NCBI GenBank assembly: GCA_036756705.1
Contig: DAIOKN010000011.1
Coordinates: forward strand, 1-60,476
Source: Caproicibacter sp002399225
GTDB lineage: Bacteria; Bacillota; Clostridia; Oscillospirales; Acutalibacteraceae
Length of the DNA stretch: 60,476 bases
Direction of reading: 5' to 3'
The notes beneath the pieces are model-generated. The model had not been told where the DNA came from. It saw only the letters and a list, made by a program, of their open reading frames with translations, and ran no database searches. Both the position numbers and the translations under genes were made by a program. Positions 16,100 through 25,209 of the stretch are shown piece after piece (position 1 is the first letter of the stretch; every line of letters starts with the position of its first letter).

Positions 16100-17233
16100 A
16101 TGACCATTCGCCATTTAAAGATTTTTATTCAAGTTGCAGAAACACAGAACATGACTTTGGCCGCTTCCCAGCTTTATCTGGCCCAGTCCACCGTGAGCCA
16201 GGCTATTCGTGAGCTGGAACAGCACTATGGAGTGCCTCTGTTTTCCCGGCTTTCCAAAAGGCTGTACCTGACGGAAGCGGGAAAGCATCTGCTCTCTTAC
16301 GCCAAAACAGTTGTCACCAAATTTGACCAGCTGGAAGCCGCCATGCGGCAGGACAGTCAGACTGAATATCTCCGGCTCGGTTCAACGATTACGGTTGCCT
16401 CCTGCCTGCTGCCGTCGATCCTCAATCGGCTGGAGGAGAAATGCCCGCACACGGAATGGTTTTCCTTAACAGCCAATACGGCTGCCATTGAGAAAAAGAT
16501 TCTGAACAGCGAGCTGGATGTCGGCATCGTGGAGGGAGACATCAAATCGCCGGATTTGGTCAGCCTGCCCCTTTTGCATGATTCGCTAGTGCTGGCCTGC
16601 GCCGCCGGCCACCCGCTTGCCTCAAAGAAGGAACTGACCTTTGAAGAGATCAGATCCTATCCGTTCGTCATGCGGGAAAAAGGCAGCGGCACGCGGGAAC
16701 TGTTCCTGAATTCCCTAAAACAGCGCGGTCTTTCGGTCAAAATCAAGGTGGAAGCGCCTTTTCCGGAGGCGATGCTCAACGCGGTCCTGCAAAACGGATG
16801 CCTGGCGGTTCTGTCCATCCGGCTGCTGGAAAAGGAGATCAAGGCGGGCAGAATTGTCGCATTTCAGAACCGTTCCGGGCAGTGGGACCGAACTTTTAAA
16901 CTGGTGTATCACAAAGACACCTTCCTGAAAAAATCGATCTCTTTTCTCTCCGATCTGCTGAAAGAATACCGGGAGCCTTTCGGCACGGGACCAGGCGCAC
17001 CGCAAAAGCGCGTCATCCCGGATAAAAAGGCCAGGAAGATGCGGTCGGAGCGCCGTCCGTCATGTTGTAAAGCGGATTCTGATTTGCCTGGAACCGGAGA
17101 TCCGCTGCGAGCGCATAAGCGCACTGGTCGTTTGCCATGGCATTTGCAGAGGAGTCGCTCAGGCTGTGCCGAAACCCCTGGCCGGGCAGATAGTAAGCGG
17201 ACAGCGCACCGATCAGCGTATGCCCGCTTTTGA
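16100..17233 (+). CDS. LysR-family regulator with aberrant C-terminal extension
   Basis: The first 295 or so residues are a normal LysR protein: winged helix at residues 1-60 (AASQLYLAQSTVSQAIRELE) and a substrate-binding fold at about 90-295. Family members usually stop near residue 295-300. Here the frame runs on for about 80 Arg/Ser-rich residues, lying antisense over the 3' end of the convergent gene (17013-17233). The extension looks like a lost stop codon rather than a domain. It is likely the regulator of the FecBCD-type operon it faces. A cobalamin or siderophore signal is only a guess. Confidence 0.85.
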   Translation: MTIRHLKIFIQVAETQNMTLAASQLYLAQSTVSQAIRELEQHYGVPLFSRLSKRLYLTEAGKHLLSYAKTVVTKFDQLEAAMRQDSQTEYLRLGSTITVASCLLPSILNRLEEKCPHTEWFSLTANTAAIEKKILNSELDVGIVEGDIKSPDLVSLPLLHDSLVLACAAGHPLASKKELTFEEIRSYPFVMREKGSGTRELFLNSLKQRGLSVKIKVEAPFPEAMLNAVLQNGCLAVLSIRLLEKEIKAGRIVAFQNRSGQWDRTFKLVYHKDTFLKKSISFLSDLLKEYREPFGTGPGAPQKRVIPDKKARKMRSERRPSCCKADSDLPGTGDPLRAHKRTGRLPWHLQRSRSGCAETPGRADSKRTAHRSAYARF

Positions 17234-18056
17234 CAAAATCCTGCCGCACCGGGCTGATACCGAGACTGGTCAGGGCCACAATGACCTGCGCGGTGCTTTC
17301 GGGATTTTCAGCACCCCAGCTTGCATAGCCGCCGTCGTCTTTCTGCATGGCGGAAAGCGTATGCACGGCGCGGTCAACTGCAGCGCAGACATCGGAGCGA
17401 GCCCGGTAATTTGACAGCGCCTCCAGCGCCATCGCGGTGATATCCGGATCCGGGACCGAGCCGTCCAGCGCCCATCCTCCGGCGGAGCCGGTTCCTCTGC
17501 CGATTTCTTCCGATAAAATTTCATCCACCATCTTCTTCCTGGAATTCTGCGTTTTGCCTGCGCTCTGAAGCTGCGGCATGGCATACTTGCCGGAATCCAG
17601 GGCAATCAGCGCCCATACCGGGCCGTTGATTCCCTGAGACGCCACTTGGTCAAAGTCGGCAAGCGGCTGCAAAAGGTTGTATCCGCCGATCTTGCGCGGG
17701 TCCCGGCCAACGGCGGTCAGCCCGAGAACGGTCCGGGAAGCTTCGGTGCACTTGCAGTCGGCAAGCACCCCTTTCCCGTTCTTGACCTCATCGGTCACAT
17801 TCTGAACATAAGTTTGGTAAACGTTTGGCAGATGATATCCCGCCCGGGCCAGTGCCATGACGGTCCACTCGCCTTCAATGGATCCGGGCCGGAGCCCGCC
17901 CTTGGGGATGTTGCTGATCAAGTCCTGTGAAACATCCCAGCTCATTTTTGCCGCAGAAGGCGCCGGGGATTCCGCGGCAGCCGCAGGGGCGGCCGCGCCG
18001 GACACCAGAATCAGCGAAAGCGCAATCCCCAAAAGAGAACTGATTTTTTGCTTCAT
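17013..18056 (-). CDS. Secreted alpha/alpha-barrel (prenyltransferase-like, transcobalamin alpha-domain-like) protein
   Basis: A 347-residue secreted protein with a signal peptide (residues 1-28, ending AAAAE) and no lipobox or wall anchor. The body has internal helical-hairpin repeats of the terpenoid cyclase/prenyltransferase type, seen in GPVWALIALDSG, GGWALDGS..PDITAMALEAL, GGYASWG..NPESTAQVIVAL and GFRHS..ANAMANDQCAYAL. The same alpha6/alpha6 barrel forms the N-terminal half of animal intrinsic factor and transcobalamin. As last gene of a cobalamin-riboswitch operon with DUF4430 proteins, it is inferred to be part of a corrinoid-capturing surface complex. Enzyme activity is unlikely. GGGAGG precedes the start; the gap to the upstream gene is 39 bp. 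Confidence 0.8.
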   Translation of the reverse strand: MKQKISSLLGIALSLILVSGAAAPAAAAESPAPSAAKMSWDVSQDLISNIPKGGLRPGSIEGEWTVMALARAGYHLPNVYQTYVQNVTDEVKNGKGVLADCKCTEASRTVLGLTAVGRDPRKIGGYNLLQPLADFDQVASQGINGPVWALIALDSGKYAMPQLQSAGKTQNSRKKMVDEILSEEIGRGTGSAGGWALDGSVPDPDITAMALEALSNYRARSDVCAAVDRAVHTLSAMQKDDGGYASWGAENPESTAQVIVALTSLGISPVRQDFVKSGHTLIGALSAYYLPGQGFRHSLSDSSANAMANDQCAYALAADLRFQANQNPLYNMTDGAPTASSWPFYPG

Positions 18057-18095
18057 TTCATGCCTCCCATTTCTTTCCGCCGCGCCGGGGCCGCG

Positions 18096-21000
18096 TCAAG
18101 CGACCGTGGCAACGGCAACGGGCTTTGGGGCATCGTTGAGATAGAAGCCGCAGCCCGCACCGGACTCGCCGGTCGCCGTGGCCCTGAAAAAGTAATCTTT
18201 TCCGCGCGATCCGATAAAATCCACCCGGAAAGCAGAGGAAGTGCCTGCCAGAAAGACCGGCTTCGCATCGGACGTCAGACGAAATACGTAGGATTTTCCG
18301 GCCTGCACGCAAAATGATCCGGCCGTGTCGCTCCGGACGGGCGGAGCCGTACTGCCTACCGTTACGGTGATAATTTTAACGCCGTTGACATAGACGCCCG
18401 CAGAGGCGCCGACGGGACCCGTCGGCTTAATCCGGAAATAGTAATCGCCGCCGGCCGTTTTGGCAAGCTGTGTTTCGAACACGCCGGGAGTCCCGATGAC
18501 AAAGGCGGGGACTTTGCCATCCTTGCTGGTGATCTTAAACAGATAACTGCCATGGACGCTGAAATCGGATGTGGTATCGCTTGTAAAAGTCTTCGTACCG
18601 GGGACTTGGGAAGCGTTCGCCCCGCTCGGGTCGGTTTTGTCGGAAACACGGTCATCCTCTGGCTGCTTTTTCGGCTGCTGCTTTGCCGTCGGTGCTTCGT
18701 CGAGAGCCTGAAGCCACGCATTGTAACAGTCCCCGTTGCCAAACCCCGGGTAGCCCGGCTCTGAAAACCAGTCTGCGACCTCATAGCTATAATCGTCGAC
18801 GTAATGCCAGACCACTTTGTCCCCGTCCTCCAGCTTTACATCGTCCATGCTGCCTCCGGGATGTTTCCCGTTGACGGTGAACATCCAGCCGGAGCGCTTC
18901 CCGTTCGTGTTTTCTGAAAGTTTATATCCGCCGCATACCTTCGGAGCGTAAACAGAAGACACATAGCCGTATTTTCCGCCGCTGATTACGCTGGTCAGAC
19001 CGGCCTTGCCAAGCTCCTTCCGAAGCAGATCCGCAACCGTGCTGCCGACGGAAAGCGTACAGGATTCCGTCGGAACCCACGTCACATAGTTGCTGCCTTT
19101 GTAATTGCCGTCTTTCAAACTGATCGGGCCGCTAGATTTTGTCGCGCCGATCAGACGGAAAGAAGCCGTGATTGGATGGTCTTCCGACTTGTTTTCATCG
19201 CTGGTGACCTCGACTTCAAAGAGGGAATTATGGTTTTTGTAAGAAGCGGTGACGGTATCATAGCCCTCCTTGCTGCTGTCAAATCCGGAAACGCGCATCT
19301 GATCCTGGGAAATCCGCTTGGTTGAACCGTCGCTGTAAGCTGCGACCGCAGAAAGGCTCGTAAGCTGAGAGCCGCCCAGACAGCGCTGAGGTTCATAATC
19401 CGTGACGGCGAAAGAGACCATGTGCTTTTCACCCGGATTCAGCGCCGGGCAGCCGTTTTTTCCTTTGACCCAGATCCCGCTGCTGTTGGCTTCGCCGTTC
19501 AGCCTGGCCAGGACGGGACCGCCCTTCAGTTGTTCGGCCGTCACCGGGGTAGTCAGGCGAACGGCGCCGTTGCCGGTGGGATCGTCCGACCGGCCATAGC
19601 GTTCGGGATTCAGGGACGAGCCCCGTCTTGAAAGCATCCTGCCGACACCGGGGACCGTGAAATTTGCGGAAGCGTTGCGGGAAGGCGACTGCTCCTGCCG
19701 GCTTGCCTGTTCCACGGAATCCGCGGCGCCAATCCCAGCCTTTGCGCTGGTGTTGAGATAGTAATTGTTGGAGATCACATTATACCGGTCGAGGGACCGC
19801 ATCCCGCCGACAATCCCACCGACATGCGTCCCATCAACGGGAAGGTCTCCGTCTCCAGAGTCCGAGCTCAGGCCCGCCAGGGTCTTGAGCCCGGAGGAAA
19901 AGGCCCTGAAAATTTTCAGCAGTCCATTGGAAGAATCCTGCTTTGTCTCCGCTTCGCCGTTCGTATCGGAAGCGGCAACCTTGCCGGAAAAGTAATTGTT
20001 CTGGATGTATCCGGTGCCGTTGGCCCAGCATTCTTTGCAGGAGGGTTCCCCGCCGAGAAGGCCGCCGACATAGTCCTTTCCTGTCACGGAGCCGTCGGCG
20101 TAGCAGTTCTGGACGGTAACGCACGGCGTGTTCGGTGCGGAGCCGGACAAATAGCTTCCGTCGTCATAGCCGCTGCCGATCAGGCCGCCCGCATAAGTTC
20201 CGGAAGTCTTGACCGCCCCGTGGAACGCACTGTCCAAGACACTGCAGTTCCCCATGGACTGCCCTTTCGCGCCGACCAGGCCGCCGACGTTGTTTTTTCC
20301 GCAGATATCCGCGCTGCTGACACAGTTTTCAATGGTTCCGTTAAACCATCCCGCAAAAGAGCCGATATTGGATTGTTTGCCATCATAGCCGATGGTCACG
20401 CCCTTTTCCACGGTGGAATTCAAGATCCGGACGGTATTGGCACCGGAAGCATAACCGCCAATCATACCGGATTGCAATGTCTTCGTACCTTTTAACAGGG
20501 TGACATGGTCGATTTCAACGGTCAGCGGCATATCCGGATAACTTGCCCCGGAGGTATAATCCCCGTAATTTCCCGTCGGGCCGTAATCGACGCAGTAGTG
20601 GTTGACAAGGCCGTAACCGGCGATTTGTGGGCCATAGATTTTCAGATTTTTCACCGTCGCATACCGCACATAGCCGAGAAGCGGCAGGCTGGCTTTCGGA
20701 ACGGTCAGGATGTGGTTTCCGCCGTCGAAAGTACCGGAAAATGGCATAATATTTCTTCCGTTCCACGGGTCGCTTTCTCCGCTTTTCAGCGCGCCGATCG
20801 GCACCCAGTCATCCGGCAGCGAAAGATCTTTTGTCATCTTAAAGAAGAAGCCGTCGAACGAAGCGCCCTTCGTATTGACATAATCCTTCAGATGGTTCAG
20901 ATCCTCCGCAGAGGAAAGAAGAAAAGGAGAATCGGCGGTGCCTTTTCCCTGCCATACGTTTTCCGGTACGCTTTCAAACGTGACCTTCGCGCATTTCGTC

Positions 21001-21905
21001 TTGACGGACGAAGTATAGGGCTTGCCAAGCCTGCCCGGCTGTGTGTTGGTCACTTCGCAGTAATAGAAATAAATTGCCGCTTTCTCGGATGTTTTCGGGG
21101 TATAGCTCTTCGAAGTTGCACCCTCTACTTTGGAATAGGTCTGGCCGTCTGTACTGACATACCACTGGTACGAAAGTATGCCGCCGTCCCCGCTCCATGC
21201 GTCAACCTGTAAGGGAAGAAGATGGAGAGCGCCGGACTGGTAGGCGGCATCATCAGGGTTCTCATAGATGGTCGGCTTCTCCGCCGACGCGGCAAACACT
21301 TGCACGGGAACCTCATCCGTCTCCGCCTTGTACTTTTTACCGTTCAGCGTGTAGGTCACGTCACAGCGATAGTTTTCTTTGCCAGCCCGATCCGTCGCAG
21401 GCGTATATTGCACCGCATTTGACACGCCGCTTCCACAACCGTCGTCATCCAGCGCCCACCATTGATATTTCCAGGAGCCGCCTTCCCCATTAGAAGCAAC
21501 GTCTGCTTTTAGAGTCACCGCCGTATCGCCCACATCATAGGAATAGCCTTTCGCGGAAACCTCTTTCCCGCTCTCCGCTTCCACCACCTGCGCAGTTACT
21601 TTCACGGTGGGCGCGGCCGGGGAATCAGAGGAACCGCCGGCGGTTCCCGAGGAAGAGTTGGCGGAACTCTCCGACGATTTTGAGGAAGAACCCGTGGAAC
21701 TGCTCGAAACCGCTGAAGAAGAATCAGCGGAACTCTCCGGCGCTTTCGAGGAAGGACCAGAGGAACTGCCCGAAACCGCCGAAGAAGAATCAGCGGCAGG
21801 CTTGTCCGCGGCCTCCGCCGCCCATGCCGCCGCCGGAAGCGAACTGAAAAACATCAAGGCCGCCAGCACAATTGCAAGCGGTTTTTTGAAACACATTTTT
21901 TTCAT
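18096..21905 (-). CDS. Large secreted mosaic protein with DUF4430 domain
   Basis: 1269 residues. Order: signal peptide (1-30), Ser-rich linker (about 38-95), two Ig-like domains (about 98-310; YQWW and SYQWYVS cores), and a long beta-helix-like part with GLUG-type repeats (about 320-700; NNVGGLVG, DYVGGLLGG). Then come an Ig-like segment (about 815-905), a DUF4430/transcobalamin beta-type domain (910-1037; SGWMFTVNGK, LEDGDKVVWHYVDDY) and two C-terminal repeats of about 60 residues (1119-1180 and 1203-1260). No LPXTG or membrane anchor is seen. It lies 24 bp after the S-component gene in the B12 operon, so a role in binding corrinoids or corrinoid-carrying ligands outside the cell is inferred. 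Confidence 0.85.
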   Translation of the reverse strand: MKKMCFKKPLAIVLAALMFFSSLPAAAWAAEAADKPAADSSSAVSGSSSGPSSKAPESSADSSSAVSSSSTGSSSKSSESSANSSSGTAGGSSDSPAAPTVKVTAQVVEAESGKEVSAKGYSYDVGDTAVTLKADVASNGEGGSWKYQWWALDDDGCGSGVSNAVQYTPATDRAGKENYRCDVTYTLNGKKYKAETDEVPVQVFAASAEKPTIYENPDDAAYQSGALHLLPLQVDAWSGDGGILSYQWYVSTDGQTYSKVEGATSKSYTPKTSEKAAIYFYYCEVTNTQPGRLGKPYTSSVKTKCAKVTFESVPENVWQGKGTADSPFLLSSAEDLNHLKDYVNTKGASFDGFFFKMTKDLSLPDDWVPIGALKSGESDPWNGRNIMPFSGTFDGGNHILTVPKASLPLLGYVRYATVKNLKIYGPQIAGYGLVNHYCVDYGPTGNYGDYTSGASYPDMPLTVEIDHVTLLKGTKTLQSGMIGGYASGANTVRILNSTVEKGVTIGYDGKQSNIGSFAGWFNGTIENCVSSADICGKNNVGGLVGAKGQSMGNCSVLDSAFHGAVKTSGTYAGGLIGSGYDDGSYLSGSAPNTPCVTVQNCYADGSVTGKDYVGGLLGGEPSCKECWANGTGYIQNNYFSGKVAASDTNGEAETKQDSSNGLLKIFRAFSSGLKTLAGLSSDSGDGDLPVDGTHVGGIVGGMRSLDRYNVISNNYYLNTSAKAGIGAADSVEQASRQEQSPSRNASANFTVPGVGRMLSRRGSSLNPERYGRSDDPTGNGAVRLTTPVTAEQLKGGPVLARLNGEANSSGIWVKGKNGCPALNPGEKHMVSFAVTDYEPQRCLGGSQLTSLSAVAAYSDGSTKRISQDQMRVSGFDSSKEGYDTVTASYKNHNSLFEVEVTSDENKSEDHPITASFRLIGATKSSGPISLKDGNYKGSNYVTWVPTESCTLSVGSTVADLLRKELGKAGLTSVISGGKYGYVSSVYAPKVCGGYKLSENTNGKRSGWMFTVNGKHPGGSMDDVKLEDGDKVVWHYVDDYSYEVADWFSEPGYPGFGNGDCYNAWLQALDEAPTAKQQPKKQPEDDRVSDKTDPSGANASQVPGTKTFTSDTTSDFSVHGSYLFKITSKDGKVPAFVIGTPGVFETQLAKTAGGDYYFRIKPTGPVGASAGVYVNGVKIITVTVGSTAPPVRSDTAGSFCVQAGKSYVFRLTSDAKPVFLAGTSSAFRVDFIGSRGKDYFFRATATGESGAGCGFYLNDAPKPVAVATVA

Positions 21906-21929
21906 TTGAAATACCTCCCATTAAAACTT

Positions 21930-22673
21930 TCAAGAGCCTTCCAAATTCCCTTTTAAATATCTGCTTTCATCAATCAACCCGTATTTCACCTTGATTCTCG
22001 AAATTTTCTCCACCATGGGCCTTTCTATGAAAAACAGGAACAGAACCGTCGAACCCGCATGGATCAGATCAAACGGTATTCCCGAAAGATAGGTGGCGGT
22101 CAGGACTTTCCAATTGATCACGGAAGAAGCCGTCAGCGCGGACTCAAAATTCATCAGCCCGCCGTAAATCAGAAAAACGGAAAGTCCGCCATAGGCGCAG
22201 ACGGCAGCTTTGTTCGGCTTCAGGATCTTCTTTTGATACAAAAACCCCGCCAGAAAACCGACAAGGCCGAAGCTGAACATCTGCCATGGCGTCCAAGGCC
22301 CCTGCCCGAAAAAAAAGTTCGAGACAAAACCGGTCATCGCTCCAATCAAGAAACCCGATTCCGGGCCGAGGCAGAGAGCCGAAATAATTACGACGGCCGC
22401 GGCCGGCTTGAATTCCGGCAGCATGAAGAACGCCACCCGTCCAACCACCGCAATCGCGGTCAGGGAACAGATCAGAACGATTTCCCGCGCTTTCGGCTTT
22501 CTGTGGTCGAACAGCAGGAAAAACGGCAGCATGGCAAAAATCAGGATTGCGGCGCTGATGAAGTAATAGCCCCGATCCTGCAAAACCGTCATGCCGAACG
22601 CGATGACCAGCGGAACGGCAAGCAGGGTCAGGATAGAAGAAAGGATTAGTCTACGATCAAATTTTTTCGACAT
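21930..22673 (-). CDS. ECF transporter S component (cobalamin-type inferred)
   Basis: A 247-residue membrane protein with six or so helices. The core KPAAAVVIISALCLGPESGF...GAMTGFVSNFFFGQGPWTPWQ matches ECF S components. This is the substrate-binding subunit. The operon's cobalamin riboswitch and DUF4430 proteins point to a corrinoid or its precursor as ligand (CbrT-like role). It overlaps the ECF ATPase gene by 28 bp and has its own GAGGAGG site. Confidence 0.88.
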   Translation of the reverse strand: MSKKFDRRLILSSILTLLAVPLVIAFGMTVLQDRGYYFISAAILIFAMLPFFLLFDHRKPKAREIVLICSLTAIAVVGRVAFFMLPEFKPAAAVVIISALCLGPESGFLIGAMTGFVSNFFFGQGPWTPWQMFSFGLVGFLAGFLYQKKILKPNKAAVCAYGGLSVFLIYGGLMNFESALTASSVINWKVLTATYLSGIPFDLIHAGSTVLFLFFIERPMVEKISRIKVKYGLIDESRYLKGNLEGS

Positions 22674-24328
22674 AATTGAATTACCTCCTCACAGGTCAGG
22701 GCCTTCGGAAAAACGCCGCGCGCAATGCGGTTTGCAGAAGTGGTGTAAAAGGCGTTCCCGGTGAAAAATTCCCGTGTGCGGCCGGAAGACAGGAGCTCTC
22801 CCTGAAACATCAGTGCACATTCATCCGAACATTCCGCGCAGAAATCAAGGTCGTGGGACACCAGAAGCACGGTCTTTCCGGCTTTTCGGAAAGCGGAAAG
22901 CAGACCGGCAAGCCGCTTTTTGAAAACCGCGTCCAGCCCTTTGGTGGGCTCGTCCAGCAGCAGAATCTGCGGCTCTGTCAAAAGCACCTTGGCCAGCCCG
23001 GCGCACTGCTGCTCGCCGCCGCTCAGGTCATAGGGATGCCGGTTCAGCAGAGGGCCCAAATGAAAAAATTCAACGATCCGGTTCAGTCTGGATTCGGCGG
23101 CCGCCCGGCCGCCGCCTTGGAAAAGCGCCATCTCTTCGAGATCCTTTCCAACCGTACTGCAGCGGAACAGGTTTTTCGGTTCCTGCGGCAGAAATCCGAC
23201 GAGTCCTTGATGCCTTTCGCCGGGAGCAATTCGGCTGAGCCTGCGCCCCAGCAAGGTCACGGTTCCCCGGTACGGCCGCTCAATGCCGCCGATTACGGAA
23301 AGCAGGGTTGACTTCCCTACGCCGTTCCCGCCAACGACGCTGTAAACGATCCCCTTTCTGACTTTCAGCGTCACGCCCCTGAGAACATCCTTCCCGCTTC
23401 TTCCGTACCGGAACCAGACCTCCTTCAGAGCCACCGCCGTTTTCTCTCCGGCCGGGGCCGCCTGCGCTGCCGCCGGACTGCCCGCACTCTCTCCCGGACG
23501 GAAAGAAACGGTTTGTTTCAGCCACTGCTTGGCTTCCTTTACCGTGACCGGCGTTTCCCCCTTTTCAAACTCGGAGTAAATTCGGACGCAGGCCGGCAGC
23601 GCCGCTGTCATGGCGCTGTTTTGATTTTTCATTTCGGTGCCGAGTCTGCGCGGCACGGTGTCAAGCACAATGCTTCCCTGCTCCATCAAAACAGCCCTGG
23701 AACAGACGGGCAGCATTTCTTCCAGGCGATGCTCCGCCGCCACGATTGTCACGCCGAGTTCCTCGTTGATTTTTCGAAGCATCTGAATAAAATTAGATGC
23801 GGCAATCGGGTCAAGCTGCGAAGTCGGCTCGTCCAGCAAAAGTACCTCCGGGCACATCACCATCACGGAAGCCAGATTCAAAATCTGTTTCTGCCCGCCG
23901 GACAGTTCCGTGACCGGCCTGAAAAACCAATCCTGAATTCCAAAAAAAGAAGCCATTTCGGCAACCCTGAGCCGGATGGTCCGGCTGTCATATCCCAAAC
24001 TTTCCATGCCGAAAGCCAGTTCATGCCAGACTTTATCCGTGACGATCTGATTTTCCGGGTCCTGCGAAACAAAGCCGATCCGCGCACTTTGCTCCCGCCC
24101 GGACAGCGTGCCGATTTCTTGCCCGCAAAACAGGATTTTCCCGCTGCGTTTTCCAAATGGCGCAAGGGATGGTTTTAACTGCTTTAGGAACGTGCTTTTC
24201 CCACATCCGGAGCGGCCGAACAGCAGCAGAAAGTCCCCGGCAGAAATGGTCAGGCTGAGATTTTTCAGAGCCGCGGCATCTGAATTCGGGTAGGAAAAAT
24301 TCAGTCCGGCAATTTCAACCTGTTCCAT
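22646..24328 (-). CDS. Fused double ECF ATPase (EcfA-EcfA')
   Basis: About 560 residues with two complete ABC domains in one chain. Domain 1 has Walker A GRSGCGKST, signature LSGGQKQ and Walker B VLLLDEP. Domain 2 has GGNGVGKST, LSGGEQQ and ILLLDEP. An Ala/Pro-rich linker joins them near residues 275-300. Most Firmicutes use two separate EcfA proteins, so this dedicated fused form suggests a private (group I-like) transporter serving one substrate. Start ATG 24328 has AAGGAGG upstream; the in-frame 24370 start does not. It overlaps ecfT by 28 bp. Confidence 0.92.
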   Translation of the reverse strand: MEQVEIAGLNFSYPNSDAAALKNLSLTISAGDFLLLFGRSGCGKSTFLKQLKPSLAPFGKRSGKILFCGQEIGTLSGREQSARIGFVSQDPENQIVTDKVWHELAFGMESLGYDSRTIRLRVAEMASFFGIQDWFFRPVTELSGGQKQILNLASVMVMCPEVLLLDEPTSQLDPIAASNFIQMLRKINEELGVTIVAAEHRLEEMLPVCSRAVLMEQGSIVLDTVPRRLGTEMKNQNSAMTAALPACVRIYSEFEKGETPVTVKEAKQWLKQTVSFRPGESAGSPAAAQAAPAGEKTAVALKEVWFRYGRSGKDVLRGVTLKVRKGIVYSVVGGNGVGKSTLLSVIGGIERPYRGTVTLLGRRLSRIAPGERHQGLVGFLPQEPKNLFRCSTVGKDLEEMALFQGGGRAAAESRLNRIVEFFHLGPLLNRHPYDLSGGEQQCAGLAKVLLTEPQILLLDEPTKGLDAVFKKRLAGLLSAFRKAGKTVLLVSHDLDFCAECSDECALMFQGELLSSGRTREFFTGNAFYTTSANRIARGVFPKALTCEEVIQLCRKNLIVD

Positions 24329-25209
24329 AGGAGAGCCTCCTTCCCATCCACGGCGATCGGCAACAGGCAAAAGACAGCATAAGCGCCGTCAAACAGGGCC
24401 GCGGTTCCGTCCAGTCCCGCGATGCGGATCGTCGGAAAATACACGGCGCGGAACTTTCCGAAAGCCAGCCCGGCCAGTGCTGTCAAAAGAGCAGCGAGCT
24501 CGACGGTCAGCAGCAGTCCGTCCTTCTTTTCCCAAGAATAAATAGAAAACGAAGTTCTGCCTTTCAGTCCGAATCCCCGCGCTTTCATCGAGTCTGCCGT
24601 TTCAACGGCGTTTTCCAGCGCCCAGGTGATCAAAACAGAAAGGATCCGGACTCCGTTTTCGGTGCGCCGGAGCAGATTTCCATGACCCGGATCCTTCCCA
24701 ATACATTTCTGCGCTTTGGCAATTTTTTTGATCTGTGCCTTGTATCGGGGGACAAACCGCAGCGTCATGGAAAAAATCAGAGACAGCACCGGGATCAGCT
24801 TCCCAAACAGATACATCAGCTTGTCGCTCGTCATGATGCGGTTAAAACAGGAAAACGTCAGGAGGACCGCAAGAAAGGCAAGCGCGTAATTTGCGCCGGC
24901 CACGATGGCCTCCCACGTGACCGGATTGCCGTTCAGATAGAATAAAATCGTGGCTCCCGCATGATTGAGCAGCGGGTTGAGCAGAGCAACCGCAAGCGTG
25001 ACAGGCAGCATACAAAGATCAAATTTCAGCGCTTTTCCGCCACTCAGCAGGATGGAGTAAAAAAATTCGGAAAAAAATGTGATGAGCAGCACGACCGGAT
25101 GCAGAGAAAACATCCCGAAAAACAAAACGCCGCAAAAATAGAGAAGCAAAACAGCCGGATGAAAACCGGAAAAAAAATCCGGGCCGTCATTTTGTAAGTT
25201 TCCCGCCAT
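24301..25209 (-). CDS. ECF transporter T component (EcfT)
   Basis: About 302 residues. N-terminal helices are followed by a long cytoplasmic coupling region containing SMKARGFGLKGRT (around residue 220), the Ala-Arg-Gly coupling motif of EcfT proteins. Three or so more hydrophobic segments follow. ATG 25209 is preceded by GGGAGGG; the TTG at 25227 would swallow that site. It overlaps the lipoprotein gene by 23 bp and the ATPase gene by 28 bp. Confidence 0.9.
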   Translation of the reverse strand: MAGNLQNDGPDFFSGFHPAVLLLYFCGVLFFGMFSLHPVVLLITFFSEFFYSILLSGGKALKFDLCMLPVTLAVALLNPLLNHAGATILFYLNGNPVTWEAIVAGANYALAFLAVLLTFSCFNRIMTSDKLMYLFGKLIPVLSLIFSMTLRFVPRYKAQIKKIAKAQKCIGKDPGHGNLLRRTENGVRILSVLITWALENAVETADSMKARGFGLKGRTSFSIYSWEKKDGLLLTVELAALLTALAGLAFGKFRAVYFPTIRIAGLDGTAALFDGAYAVFCLLPIAVDGKEALLWNRLKLPD

